DNA of 64,000 nucleotides from Candidatus Limnocylindrales bacterium. GTDB taxonomy: Bacteria; Desulfobacterota; Binatia; UBA1149; CAITLU01. The notes under the pieces are model-generated. The model was not told where the DNA came from. It made no database searches and saw nothing but the letters and a program-made list of their open reading frames with translations. This document shows positions 1 through 10,481 of the stretch, piece by piece. Numbering within the stretch: position 1 is the first letter of the stretch; each line of letters starts with the position of its first letter. The stretch spans positions 1-64,000 of the forward strand of contig DATNBU010000026.1 in the NCBI GenBank assembly GCA_035571835.1. Direction: 5' to 3'. Made by a program: the position numbers and the translations under genes.

Positions 1-2108
1 AACGTCCCGTTGCAGAGCCCGCCTCCACATTGATCGAGAACCGTCGACGGATCGCCGTCGTTGCACAGCGTACCGTCGGGATCACTGGCCGCGCATCCAT
101 TGGCCGTCTCGTCGCAGGATTCGGCGCAGTTGCCGTCGCCATCCGGTCCCGGACAGGGATCGCCCGAGTGCAGGCTGCACGTGCCCTGCGAGCATGTGTC
201 GGACCCGTTGCAGAAGAGGCCGTCGTTACAGGCAGCGCTGTTGGTCGCATGCGTGCAGAGGCCGGAATTGTCGCACACGTCGCTCGTGCATGGTTCGTTG
301 TCGGTCGCACAAGCCGTGCCGGCCGGCTGCTTGGCATCCGAAGGGCAGGCGGGACCGGAGCCGGAACAGGTTTCCTGGAGATCGCAGGTGGCGCCTGCGC
401 CGCGGCAGACTGCAGTAGAAGACGCGAAGGCATTGGCGGGACAGGTGCTGCCGGTTCCGGAGCAGGCTTCTGCCGGATCGCACACGCCGGCGCTCGCGCG
501 GCAGATCGTGCCGGTCGCAACATGCGCGTCGGCCGGGCAATCGACGGCCGCACCGCTGCATCGCTCTTCGCTGTCGCAGATTCCTGCGGAGCCGCGGCAG
601 ACGGTCGAAGATGACACGAGTGCATCCGCCGGACAGGCAGGACCGACGCCGCTGCAGGTTTCGCGCACGTCGCAGACTCCCGCCGCCTGCCGGCACACGG
701 TCGCCGCATCGGCGAACGAGTCTTCGGGGCAAAGCGCTGCGTTGCCGGTACAGCTCTCCGCATCGTCGCAGGCTCCGGCCGGGCTGCGGCAGATCGTTGC
801 GGCCGGCGCGAATCCGTCGGCCGGGCACGTCGTCGACCCTCCACTGCAGGTTTCCTGTACGTCGCAGATTCCGGTCGAGCTGCGGCAGACCGTGGTGCTT
901 GCCGCGAACGCATCGGCAGGACAGGCGCTGCCGCTTCCCGTGCAGCGTTCCTCGGCGTCGCAGGAAGCGGCCGACGCCCGGCAGACTGCAGCCGTCGCAA
1001 CAAATCCATCGGCCGGGCAGGTGGCACTCGCGCCGGTACAGGCTTCGGCAGCGTCGCAGACATCGACCGCGCTCCGGCAGACGACGGACGTCGCGGCAAG
1101 GCTGTCGGCCGGACACGTCGATGAGCTTCCGTCGCAGGCTTCCGCGCTGTCGCAGATGCCTGTCGACGACCGGCAGACCGTGCCCGCATTGCCCGCAGGA
1201 TGAGAGCAGGTTCCCGCACCGTCGCAGACGTCGTCCGTACAGATCTGGCTGTCCGAAGGACACGACGTGCCGGCGGCGACTTTGACGTCGGCCGGACAAG
1301 TCGCCGACGTTCCGTCGCACGACTCGGCGACGTCGCAGCTCGTGCACGGCGAGACGAGGGTCAGGTAATTCTCTCCACCGGTTTCGCCGACGGGTGTGAA
1401 GCTGCACTCGACGTTCGCATCGATCGTCGACTGCGTGGTGGAGACGGAAGTGATGGTCGCGGTCGCGAAGCCGACGATCTTGACCGGTCCACTCGGAATT
1501 GAGCAGTCGAACGCATCGTAGACCGGAAGCAGGAACGTCCACGTGCCGCTCGCGTCCTTCCTGGCGTTGTAGAGCGACACCATTTTGGTAAACGCCGTCG
1601 TGATCGCGCCGCCCGTGAAATTGAACTGCGTGACCGCGGCTTCGGTCGACGGGCTCGTGTACGTCCCGAGGCGAAGGCCGTCGAGAATTCCACGCAGCAT
1701 CGAAGCGCTGGCCGGATAGTCCATGTAGGTGTGCCACCCGGCGCAGGAGGCGCTGTTGTAGACCGTCTCGCCGCTCTGCTGGCCGGATGGATAGAGCCGC
1801 ACATGCGAGTTCGCGCCGCAGTAATGCGATTGAAACCACCATTTCGAAATCGCGACTGGAATAGGAAGCGCTCCGGCCGGAACCGTGCGCGGTGCGCACG
1901 AGCTCGCAGTTCCGAACCGGCAGAACGCGCCGGCGTTACCGGCGGCGTGTACGCACGTGCCGGCGTCGTTGCACAGATCCGTCGTGCACGGGTTGTTGTC
2001 GTCGGCGCAGACAGTGCCGCTCGGGCCGCACTGCGCGTGCGCCGGCGCAGTCAGCGACAGACAGACCAGGAGCGGGGCCAGAAGCGACGTGAGCAGCCGA
2101 AATCGCAT
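1..2108 (-). CDS. Secreted disintegrin-like Cys-repeat protein, 3' end cut off by window
   Basis: The minus frame is open from the ATG at 2108 to the window edge, giving at least 702 residues with no stop reached. Residues 1-26 are a signal peptide (MRFRLLTSLLAPLLV, ending AHAQ). A CTTDLC motif of the Dictyostelium CTDC type follows, then a roughly 180-residue domain with few cysteines that I do not recognise. Next come ten tandem repeats of about 32 residues with the pattern CRxxxGxCDxxExCxGxxxxCPADxF, and further Cys-rich segments with CTSDVC and CNDGLFCNGSDTC. The repeats resemble the disintegrin domain of animal ADAM proteins and snake venoms. The protein is exported and probably disulfide-rich, so an extracellular binding or structural role is inferred only. 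The strong plus-strand open frames here are its antisense shadows. Confidence 0.85.
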   Translation of the reverse strand, partial: MRFRLLTSLLAPLLVCLSLTAPAHAQCGPSGTVCADDNNPCTTDLCNDAGTCVHAAGNAGAFCRFGTASSCAPRTVPAGALPIPVAISKWWFQSHYCGANSHVRLYPSGQQSGETVYNSASCAGWHTYMDYPASASMLRGILDGLRLGTYTSPSTEAAVTQFNFTGGAITTAFTKMVSLYNARKDASGTWTFLLPVYDAFDCSIPSGPVKIVGFATATITSVSTTQSTIDANVECSFTPVGETGGENYLTLVSPCTSCDVAESCDGTSATCPADVKVAAGTSCPSDSQICTDDVCDGAGTCSHPAGNAGTVCRSSTGICDSAEACDGSSSTCPADSLAATSVVCRSAVDVCDAAEACTGASATCPADGFVATAAVCRASAASCDAEERCTGSGSACPADAFAASTTVCRSSTGICDVQETCSGGSTTCPADGFAPAATICRSPAGACDDAESCTGNAALCPEDSFADAATVCRQAAGVCDVRETCSGVGPACPADALVSSSTVCRGSAGICDSEERCSGAAVDCPADAHVATGTICRASAGVCDPAEACSGTGSTCPANAFASSTAVCRGAGATCDLQETCSGSGPACPSDAKQPAGTACATDNEPCTSDVCDNSGLCTHATNSAACNDGLFCNGSDTCSQGTCSLHSGDPCPGPDGDGNCAESCDETANGCAASDPDGTLCNDGDPSTVLDQCGGGLCNGT
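310..1338 (-). repeat. Ten tandem disintegrin-like coding repeats, about 96 bp each
   Basis: The repeat units start at successive CR dipeptides spaced about 96 bp apart. Examples are CRSSTGICDSAEACDGSSST, CRQAAGVCDVRETCSGVGPA and CRGSAGICDSEERCSGAAVD, each followed by a CPAD motif. The unit furthest upstream in the gene lacks the leading CR. The copies differ at the DNA level, so this is an old, diverged array rather than a recent expansion. Confidence 0.85.
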
Positions 2109-2164
2109 GATGCCTGCGAACATACGTGGCCGTCCGCGTCGACGCGAGAAGCGGTGCCTGAAAA

Positions 2165-2325
2165 GTTTCCGGATTGGCCCGCTGTAACCCCGACCACACG
2201 ACGACCGCGGCCGGCTGGTCGTGGAGTGATTTCCCGACCGCGGACCGTAGACGCGCCCTCTCTGCTGCCGTCAGCGCCCGCAAATGTCTTATCGTCTCGT
2301 AGGAAAAATCGACCCGGTACTGCAC
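2165..2325 (-). pseudogene. Remnant of a RelE/ParE-type toxin (N-terminal half)
   Basis: From a GTG at 2325 the minus frame reads MQYRVDFSYETIRHLRAL, then AERARLRSAVGKSLHDQP and LQRANPETF. This is the usual order of the first half of RelE/ParE-family ribonuclease or gyrase toxins: YxVxFS, a helical hairpin ending in a HxP segment, then a LxxNP strand. The WELR and RVxY core that should follow is absent, and the frame runs on out of register into the neighbouring Cys-repeat gene. No antitoxin gene is visible beside it. I read it as a decayed toxin gene, but the similarity is short and judged by eye. Confidence 0.4.
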
Positions 2326-2332
2326 CGGGTCG
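2304..2332 (-). terminator. Rho-independent terminator downstream of selO
   Basis: On the minus strand a 9-bp perfect stem (CGACCCGGT / ACCGGGTCG) with a 5-nt loop is followed by ATTTTT. It lies about 60 bp after the selO stop. It also overlaps the start of the toxin-like remnant. Confidence 0.6.
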
Positions 2333-2390
2333 CGCTACACCGGCGCTTATTTCCGCATCAATGACTGAGGCGAATGTTTCGCCGAGCGCG

Positions 2391-3986
<1,596 letters not shown>

Positions 3987-3996
3987 GCGGCCGGCA

Positions 3997-4260
3997 TCAG
4001 GAGGACGGCACCCGGGTGGTCAGGCTGTCGATGGCATGGACAGGGGCCATGTCGCCCGACATCAGATGGGCGATGGCTGCGTAGACGAGCCGCTGGCTCT
4101 GCAGCATGTTCTTGCCTGCGAATGCCGGGGAGACGACGTCGATCGTGAAATGTCCGCCGCCGCCGGCCACCTGGACCTCCGCGTCGGGAATCTCCTTGCG
4201 GATCGCGTCGCGCAGTGCGTCGGTAACCGAGCCGGTAAAATCGGTGGGATGCGAAGACAT
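3997..4260 (-). CDS. BolA/IbaG-family protein
   Basis: This is an 87-residue BolA-like protein. The family forms [2Fe-2S]-bridged complexes with monothiol glutaredoxins and helps in iron-sulfur cluster trafficking and stress morphology. The BolA fold signature is clear: ADAVQ-like beta strand, [31 protein letters not shown] and a PVHAIDSL ending. A longer in-frame start exists upstream, but homology begins at the ATG at 4260 ([12 protein letters not shown]). It is the first gene of the pair with selO, consistent with a shared redox or stress role. Confidence 0.9.
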   Translation of the reverse strand: MSSHPTDFTGSVTDALRDAIRKEIPDAEVQVAGGGGHFTIDVVSPAFAGKNMLQSQRLVYAAIAHLMSGDMAPVHAIDSLTTRVPSS

Positions 4261-4372
4261 GCTGTCTTGTCGCCCGCCCGAAAAGCGGTCGCAAACTGGA
4301 CAGGCCGCCGCGTGATGGTACCTTCGGACGGTCTGCGCAAGGCGCAGGTGCGCGGCAGGCAAGGAGCATCGG

Positions 4373-4867
4373 ATGAAGAGGAATGTCGATCGACACGCGC
4401 GGGCGCGTACCATTGCCGGATCGTCGATGGTCGCGGGTGCAATCGCAGTCGCCGCGTGGTCGTCGAGCGCGCTCGCCAGCATGACGGTGCCCGGCGGCGG
4501 GAGCGTCACTGCGTCGGCAGCTTCGGAAACCGCGTCGACCGAGCTCGCCCGTCTCGGCGGCAAGGCCAGCGAGAGCGGGGCGTTCAAACCCGACCCGATC
4601 TACGGCGGCGGCCGCGGCCGCGATCCGTACGGAACGTCGCTCGATACCGATCCGTACAAGGGCAACAGCAATCCCAACAAGATCCGCTTCGCGCCGCCCA
4701 ATGCCGGTCTTCACGGCAAACCCGAAGGGCGTGGCAAGAAAGACGCCCGCGATGATGACGAATACGCAGGTCCGGATCGCAAGCGCATGAACCCGGAAGA
4801 TCGCGACGAGGACAGCCGCGCGAACAAGGCCGCGCAGCGCGCCGCCGAAGGCGAAGAACAGCAATAG
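4373..4867 (+). CDS. Small secreted charged protein, function unknown
   Basis: The gene encodes 164 residues and has a good ribosome site (AAGGAG, 6 nt before ATG). An N-terminal hydrophobic stretch (residues 12-35, AGAIAVAAWSSSALAS) looks like a signal peptide. The mature part is low-complexity: a PDPIYGGGRGRDPYG segment and a strongly charged tail rich in Lys, Arg, Asp and Glu (KKDARDDDEYAGPDRKR). There are no cysteines and no recognised domain. It is transcribed divergently from the bolA-selO pair. I judge it real from its start signals and composition, without a functional guess. Confidence 0.65.
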   Translation: MKRNVDRHARARTIAGSSMVAGAIAVAAWSSSALASMTVPGGGSVTASAASETASTELARLGGKASESGAFKPDPIYGGGRGRDPYGTSLDTDPYKGNSNPNKIRFAPPNAGLHGKPEGRGKKDARDDDEYAGPDRKRMNPEDRDEDSRANKAAQRAAEGEEQQ

Positions 4868-4898
4868 ACCGCGACAGCTCCGCCGAACGCGCAGCCCG

Positions 4899-6053
4899 TC
4901 AGAGGGCGTTGCCGCGTTCGTCGAACGCGTAGACCGCTTCCGGATCCACCAGCAGCGAGAGACGCTCGCCCGCCTGCAGCCGGTGCGTTCCCGGTACGCG
5001 CGCGATCATCCTCGGTGCATTCTCCGGAGCTTGCGTACCGGCGTGCGGCTCGCGCGAGCTCCCGAGCCTGGCGTGCACGAGCGTCTCATGGCCGAGAAGC
5101 TCGACGTGCTCGACCTCGGCGGCCAGCGTGCCGTTCGCACCGGTTGCCGCGTCGCCACGATGCGGCGCGAGCGACAGCGCTTCGGGACGCACTCCGATCC
5201 ATGCAAGCCGACCCGGCAGATCGCGACCGCCGCCGTCTTTCTGTGCGAGGCGCGTCGAGTGGTCGATGCGGATGTGCTCGCCCGTGCCGGTGACGGAAGC
5301 GACGCCGTCCGCTGCGGCGGCGCGCAGCAGATTCATCGGCGGATTGCCGATGAAGCCGGCGACGAACGCGTTGAGCGGACGGTCGTAGAGCTCGGCCGGC
5401 GGCGCAGCCTGCTGCAGCACGCCGCGGTCGAGCACGGCGACGCGGTGACCGAGCGTCATGGCTTCGACCTGATCGTGCGTCACGTAGATCATCGTCGTCT
5501 GCGTGCGCTGCTGCAGCTCGGCGATCTCGGCGCGAACTTCGCTTCGCAGCCTCGCATCGAGGTTCGAAAGCGGCTCGTCCAGCAGCGAAACGGCCGGCTC
5601 GCGAATGAGCGCGCGGCCCATTGCGACGCGCTGGCGCTGTCCGCCCGAAAGCTCTTTCGGCAGCCGCTCGAGCAGCGCATCGAGCCCGAGCATGCTGGAA
5701 ATACCCGCGACCTTGCGGGTTCGCTCGGTGGCCGCATCACCGCGCACGCGCAGCGGAAACTCGAGGTTGCCGCGCACGGTCATGTGCGGGTAGAGCGCAT
5801 AGTCCTGGAACACCATCGCGACGTTGCGCTCCGGCGGAGTCAGGTGAGAGACGTCGCGCCCGGCGATCGACACCGTTCCGGAATCGGCCGTCTCGAGACC
5901 GGCGATGATCCTGAGCAGCGTCGATTTGCCGCACCCCGACGGTCCCACCAGCACGACGAGCTCGCCGTCGGCGACCGAAAGCGTCACGTCGTCGAGCGCA
6001 CGCACTCCCGGTACGAACTCACGAACGAGATGCTCGGCGCGAACTTCCGCCAC
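4899..6053 (-). CDS. MalK/UgpC-type sugar ABC transporter ATPase
   Basis: The 384-residue protein is a CUT1-type ATPase that would energise uptake of oligosaccharides or polyol phosphates. Walker A is VGPSGCGKST, the Q-loop region is VFQDYALYPHMTV, the signature is LSGGQRQRVAMGRAL, Walker B is AVSLLDEPLSNLDA and the switch histidine is in YVTHDQVEAM. The C-terminal part from about residue 235 is the TOBE/MalK regulatory domain (GVRPEAL). Its start is 4 nt after the stop of the glycoamylase-like gene, so the two are co-transcribed. No permease or binding protein is in the window; the ATPase may be shared with transporters encoded elsewhere. Confidence 0.93.
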   Translation of the reverse strand: MAEVRAEHLVREFVPGVRALDDVTLSVADGELVVLVGPSGCGKSTLLRIIAGLETADSGTVSIAGRDVSHLTPPERNVAMVFQDYALYPHMTVRGNLEFPLRVRGDAATERTRKVAGISSMLGLDALLERLPKELSGGQRQRVAMGRALIREPAVSLLDEPLSNLDARLRSEVRAEIAELQQRTQTTMIYVTHDQVEAMTLGHRVAVLDRGVLQQAAPPAELYDRPLNAFVAGFIGNPPMNLLRAAAADGVASVTGTGEHIRIDHSTRLAQKDGGGRDLPGRLAWIGVRPEALSLAPHRGDAATGANGTLAAEVEHVELLGHETLVHARLGSSREPHAGTQAPENAPRMIARVPGTHRLQAGERLSLLVDPEAVYAFDERGNAL

Positions 6054-6057
6054 GGCA

Positions 6058-7992
6058 TCAGTTGAAGAAGCGTTCCTCGGCGAGAAGCGGAAGCGCGTCC
6101 TCTACCCACGGATCGTTCGCGAAGAGCGCAGGGATCTCGCCACCCGAGAGGTGGTTGGCAACCGAAAGAAACAGCATCAGCTGGTCGAGCGCGAGCTGAT
6201 GGTAGGCAACCTGTCCGGTGGCCGGATCCACCGAATCGTAGAAACCGAACGGGCCGTACACGTCGTATCGTCGCGCCATTTCCATGAGGTTGTCGGCAGC
6301 ATCGTCCGGAGTGACGGCCAGCGCCAGCGCGGCGGCGTGCGGAGTGACGACTGTCTCGTCGTATCCGTGGTTGCCGAGAGCCCGGACGCCGAACTCCCTG
6401 TAGCGGCCGGTGTCCGGCGAGATGCACGGCGACATGCCCCAGACCGGGAAGCCCAGGGCTTCGGTCGCATAGAGCTTCTGCAGCAGCGCGTGGGCATGGC
6501 CGTTCGGGCCGAGGCTGCGCGGAGCGTAGCGGGACTCGTCGACCACCAGGCGCGGCATCAGCGCTTCGAACATGCTCCCGCCCCACGACGGCACGTACTG
6601 ATAGGACCGCCACCGGTAGGACTGCACCGTAACGTCTTCGCCGCGGCTGCCGCGGTACTCGAGCTTGTGCAGCACCGGACATTCGCCTTCCATGCAGCCC
6701 GGCTGCGAGGCCCGCCGCATCGCGTACCAGTGAGAGACCGGCGCATCGCCCTTGCCGATCGCGATCAGGCTTCCGAGCCGCGCTTCGGTGTAGAAGGTGC
6801 CGTACTCGTAGGCCGACAGCGTGCCGAGGTTGACGTAGTAGCCGTGCGACATCAGCCCGGTCGCGTCGTCGTAGAACCAGTGCAGGTCGATCGGCTCGAG
6901 GATCTCGTTGATCGGGCGCTCGAGATCCGGGAACCCCTGTCGCGCGATCATCAGGCCCGCGACGAGCCATGAGGTATCGACGAACGAAAGGAAGCTGCTG
7001 GTCGGCTCGAGGCTCGTCGTGTCGTAGTAGTTGAAGAAGTAGCCGTCGAAGCGTTTGAGCGTCGCGAGCGTGTCGAGGATGCGCGAGACGGCGGCGCGCG
7101 CTTCGCTGTCGGGCACCAGCCCGAGCCCGCGTGCCGCGGTGATCGACGCGATCTGCAGGCCGATGTTGGTGATGTTCGTGTAATCGCCGATCTTCAGTTT
7201 GAGCGGCGGAACGAGGTCGCCGACCACGGCGATGTTGTCGATGATCAGTCCGTTCTCGCGATCGGTCAGCGCATCGAGTCCCGTCCATGTGTCGCGCGCG
7301 ACGCGCCACAGGAAGTCTTCGGTGTCACGGGGAAGCGTTTTGCGATCGACGAGCAGGCGATCCGGGAGGGCGTTCAGCCGGCGCGCAATCGCCAGGCGCG
7401 AAGCGGTAAAGCCGCCGTGCTCCGCTTCCCACTGCTGCTTTTTGGGCGCGACGACGGACGTCAGCAGCGACGGCGCGTTGACGACGAGTTTGTCGTGAGC
7501 TTCGGGCACCGGTGGCGCAGGCACGGTCGTCGTCGGAAGCGCGCTCGCCGGCTGTGCATCGCCTGCAGGCAAAGTCGCCGGCGGCTGCGCGGGTGCCGGC
7601 ACAGTCGAAGACAGTTCGGCGGCCGGCGCAGTGGACGTAGGTGAAGCCTCGGCTGCCGGAGCAGTCGAAGACGGCGACGGCTCGGCGGGTACGGTTGCCG
7701 CAAGCTGTGCGGGAGCATTCGCAGCCAGCTCAGCCGGAGCATCTGCGGCAAGCTGCGCGGGAGCATTTGCAGCAAGATCAGCGGGAGCATCTGCCACAAG
7801 CTGTGCGGGAGCATTTGCAGCCAGCTCAACTCTTGTGTCTGCAGCAAGCTCAGCGGCAGCAGGGTGAACCGGTGCGTCGTCGGCGCCGATCGCAGCAGCC
7901 GCGAACATCAGTGTCGATGCAATGGTCAGTGCACCGCTGAGCGATGTTCTTCCGCGTCCCATTGTCGTCTTGCCGCCCGCTTCGCACGTCAT
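6058..7992 (-). CDS. Exported glycoamylase-like (PF10091-type) glucan hydrolase
   Basis: The protein is 644 residues from the ATG at 7992; a second ATG at 7962 (MGRGRTSLSGAL) gives a cleaner signal peptide and may be the true start. After the signal come eight-residue Ala-rich repeats, a Pro/Thr/Ala linker to about residue 165, then a roughly 450-residue catalytic region. This region has the glycoamylase-like hallmarks FFNYYDTTSLEP, FLSFVDTSWLVAGLM, EARLGSLIAIGKGDAPVSHW, SWGGSMFEALMPRLVV and NHGYDETVVTPHAAALAL. The same fold occurs in GH144 endo-beta-1,2-glucanases and in cyclic beta-1,2-glucan synthases, so a beta-glucan substrate is plausible. Co-transcription with a sugar ABC ATPase supports glucan breakdown and import. 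Confidence 0.82.
   Translation of the reverse strand: MTCEAGGKTTMGRGRTSLSGALTIASTLMFAAAAIGADDAPVHPAAAELAADTRVELAANAPAQLVADAPADLAANAPAQLAADAPAELAANAPAQLAATVPAEPSPSSTAPAAEASPTSTAPAAELSSTVPAPAQPPATLPAGDAQPASALPTTTVPAPPVPEAHDKLVVNAPSLLTSVVAPKKQQWEAEHGGFTASRLAIARRLNALPDRLLVDRKTLPRDTEDFLWRVARDTWTGLDALTDRENGLIIDNIAVVGDLVPPLKLKIGDYTNITNIGLQIASITAARGLGLVPDSEARAAVSRILDTLATLKRFDGYFFNYYDTTSLEPTSSFLSFVDTSWLVAGLMIARQGFPDLERPINEILEPIDLHWFYDDATGLMSHGYYVNLGTLSAYEYGTFYTEARLGSLIAIGKGDAPVSHWYAMRRASQPGCMEGECPVLHKLEYRGSRGEDVTVQSYRWRSYQYVPSWGGSMFEALMPRLVVDESRYAPRSLGPNGHAHALLQKLYATEALGFPVWGMSPCISPDTGRYREFGVRALGNHGYDETVVTPHAAALALAVTPDDAADNLMEMARRYDVYGPFGFYDSVDPATGQVAYHQLALDQLMLFLSVANHLSGGEIPALFANDPWVEDALPLLAEERFFN
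7681..7851 (-). repeat. 24-bp coding repeat giving Ala-rich octapeptides
   Basis: About seven copies of an eight-residue unit (LAANAPAQ, LVADAPAD, LAADAPAE) lie just after the signal peptide of the glycoamylase-like protein. They form an Ala/Pro-rich spacer, and the DNA shows the matching 24-bp periodicity. Copy number could vary between strains. Confidence 0.8.
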
Positions 7993-8132
7993 CTACCGTC
8001 CGGTAGATCGTCGGTGCGCCGCGTGTTCCCCGCGACAGGAAAACCCCCACAGTCTTCGTGACACAGGGGCGCGCGTGCCGCAATGGACAATCCGCACGTG
8101 TTTCGTCGTGCCGCGGGCCGCGCTAAGAGCCT

Positions 8133-9260
8133 GTGGTGCCTGTATCCGGACTTCGTTCGCGCGTGATTGTCGAAGATTCACGGCGGATTGCGCTGTCGCT
8201 GCCGCTTGGCAACAAAATTGCCGCACTGCATCCTGATGACGGATTCGGTCTCGTCGAAGACCCGCGATCGACCTCGCGGGCGGCGATCATCGGCATGATG
8301 GTGCTGCGCCCTGCCGCACGCCGCTGGTCTCCTCGTCTCGACGCCGCGGGCTTCGCGCGCGACATGGGCGAAATCCACGACTGGTGTTTCGACGTCGCCG
8401 GAGTCGGAGGAAGCTGGCCGATCTCGGCGAGCAACCCGTTCGACGCGTACCGTCTCGCGCTGCAGTACGGAACCGTCGATGCGGTGATGGCCGGATCGTC
8501 GACGATCGTACGCGAGGGCATCGAGCATGACGCGCACCGCGCGCATCTCTGGCAGCCGTACACACCGCTTTCATGGCCTGTGCTGCGCGCGCAGCGCAGC
8601 ACGCTCGAGCCCGCGATCGCGCGCATCCGCAGCCGCTGGCAGGAGCTCGGCGTGCTGTCGGCGAGGCGTTACCCTGCGCAGATCGCGATCACGCAGAGCG
8701 GACAGGCGTCGCGCTCGGACGTTGCGGGCGGTTCTGCCGGCGATGTTCTCGATGCGCGCATCTTCGATGCGCGCCATCCCGACGGATCGCCGGTCGAGGC
8801 CTATCTGCTGACGAGCGCTGCCGGCGCCGAGAGACTCCGGCAGCGTGCGATGAAGCGCGGGCGCAGCATCGATTCCATGCTGATCATCGCGTCGGCGCCG
8901 GATGATCCCGAACGCATCGATGTCGCGCGCGTTCCGGGACTGATTCGCTCCGCGCTCGACGCGCGGCTCGTCCAGCACGACGGCGGCGCGACGTCGCTCA
9001 TGGCGTTCGTGGAAGCCGGCGCGGTCTGCCAGCTCAATTTTTCGCTGATGCGCCGCCGCAGCGTTCGCGACGTGCTCGCCGCGAGCGACCGGCTGGACAC
9101 GACAAGAAGGGACGAGGTGCTCGACGAATGGCCGCGCGCGGCGCGACTGTTTCCGCCGCTGGGCGGGCCGCTGCCGGGAGCGCTCGGCCATGCGCTCGCC
9201 GAGGAAGGACCGGACGGCGAAGCGGTCGCCGTCACGCTCGACGTCCGCACGCAAGCGTAG
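8133..9260 (+). CDS. RibD C-terminal/DHFR-like protein, tentative
   Basis: The frame encodes up to 375 residues from a GTG; other GTG starts follow closely and there is no strong ribosome site. A segment near residues 85-125 (WPISASNPFDAYRLALQYG, then VDAVMAGSSTIVREGIE) resembles the entry part of the RibD C-terminal reductase domain, in which a small NADPH-dependent pocket includes an AVLVGAGTV-like strand. Later parts (VEAYLLTSAAGAERLRQRA) fit the same fold loosely. No zinc deaminase motif is present, so this is not a full RibD. It is convergent with the lipoprotein gene, 4 nt away. The family assignment is weak; the coding call is firmer. Confidence 0.6.
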   Translation: MVPVSGLRSRVIVEDSRRIALSLPLGNKIAALHPDDGFGLVEDPRSTSRAAIIGMMVLRPAARRWSPRLDAAGFARDMGEIHDWCFDVAGVGGSWPISASNPFDAYRLALQYGTVDAVMAGSSTIVREGIEHDAHRAHLWQPYTPLSWPVLRAQRSTLEPAIARIRSRWQELGVLSARRYPAQIAITQSGQASRSDVAGGSAGDVLDARIFDARHPDGSPVEAYLLTSAAGAERLRQRAMKRGRSIDSMLIIASAPDDPERIDVARVPGLIRSALDARLVQHDGGATSLMAFVEAGAVCQLNFSLMRRRSVRDVLAASDRLDTTRRDEVLDEWPRAARLFPPLGGPLPGALGHALAEEGPDGEAVAVTLDVRTQA

Positions 9261-9264
9261 CGCG

Positions 9265-10320
9265 TCAGCTCGCTTTCATCGACCACGCCGAGTCGTTGCG
9301 AATCGACCGCGCGAGGTCGGCGAGGCATTTTTCGAGCACGTGCGCGAGCTCGGGCTCGGTCGGCGCATTCGACGTGTGGACGGTCGCCGAGCACTTGTGC
9401 GTCTCGGCCTTTTTTCGTTTCACGCCCGGCGGCGGACCGACCTCGAGCGCGAGCTCGACCTCGGCGGTCGTGCGCCATCCGCCCATCCCGCCTGACGACG
9501 TGATCCAGAACTTTTCGAGCTCGCTGCCGACGAGGCGCCCGTCCTTGGCGGGCACGATCGTCTGCCCCGCGCCGCGCAGATCGTCGGTCAGCATCTCGGT
9601 GATGTAGTCGGTGGCGCGCCGTGCGAGACGAACCTCGCGGTTGCCGACAGCGCCGATCGCGTCGTCGTCCGAGCGGCCGTCGCTGGTCGTCGCGACGTGA
9701 AAGGCAGCCGGTGAGGAGACTCTTGGAAGCGACGTCTGCAACGTCGCCCATGACGGGAGCCGCACGACGATGCCCGATTTGCGCGAGCGGAACGAGAAAT
9801 CGGCTGCGAGGTCGGTCGTCAGCGCATCGGAGATGCGCATCCAGGTCGCGGTCGAGAGGTTTCCGGGCGCGGCGATCGTGCGCTGATACGATACCGTCGA
9901 GACCGGCGTCGCGCCGCCGGGCGGGGTGTAGCGTGCCACGAGCTCGATGACCCGCAGCGGCGGTGACGCGTGGCTGAACGAGGACGATGCACCGCCGATG
10001 ATGGCGTGAAGATCGACGGTTGCGCACGCGGCGCCCGATTTCGGGCAGGTCATCTTTGCGGCCGCGAAACTGTCGGACGCGGCTTCCGACAGAATCTGCG
10101 TCGCATCGCCGATCACAGCCAGATCGGCACGGACGCTGCCGGCCCGCATCTTGACCGGCGCGCCGAGAACGGGACCGGCCCCGCCGCCCGACAGATAAGC
10201 CTGTGTCGAGCACGACGAGAGCCACATGGCTGCAAGTGCCACGGCGATCGGCGAGGAAATGCCGATTCTGCGCGCGGCCGGGCTGCTGCGCACGGTGCGC
10301 ACGATGGAAGTCCTGCGCAT
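9265..10320 (-). CDS. Lipoprotein, YajG-like architecture, unknown function
   Basis: The start chosen is the ATG at 10320 because AAGGAG lies 9 nt upstream; an in-frame start 21 nt earlier lacks such a site. The 351-residue product has a lipoprotein signal with lipobox LSSC followed by STQ. The C-terminal third includes a conserved-looking segment (TDYITEMLTDDLRGAGQ, GRLVGSELEKFW, TTAEVELALEV) typical of YajG-type or ABC-auxiliary outer-membrane lipoproteins that form subunits of envelope complexes. No partner transporter is adjacent. Function is not assigned. Confidence 0.75.
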   Translation of the reverse strand: MRRTSIVRTVRSSPAARRIGISSPIAVALAAMWLSSCSTQAYLSGGGAGPVLGAPVKMRAGSVRADLAVIGDATQILSEAASDSFAAAKMTCPKSGAACATVDLHAIIGGASSSFSHASPPLRVIELVARYTPPGGATPVSTVSYQRTIAAPGNLSTATWMRISDALTTDLAADFSFRSRKSGIVVRLPSWATLQTSLPRVSSPAAFHVATTSDGRSDDDAIGAVGNREVRLARRATDYITEMLTDDLRGAGQTIVPAKDGRLVGSELEKFWITSSGGMGGWRTTAEVELALEVGPPPGVKRKKAETHKCSATVHTSNAPTEPELAHVLEKCLADLARSIRNDSAWSMKAS

Positions 10321-10481
10321 GCCTGGGTCTCCTTTTTGCACGGAGATTCGTTTTGAGCCCGCGCGCGGCGGCGTGCAAACTCGTCTCTGCAGAAACCCGA
10401 TCGTCGTATGGGCGTGACCAGCCGCGAGGCCGCCACCGAGTCGCTGCGAGATCGTCGAAACGAGATAAAAGGAGAGCGAAG

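Noticed and set aside
61..1203. Long plus-strand open frame (380 codons) rich in Ser, Gln and Ala
   Set aside because: It is antisense to the Cys-repeat gene; its regularity is the shadow of the 96-bp repeats. The minus frame has a signal peptide and conserved Cys spacing.
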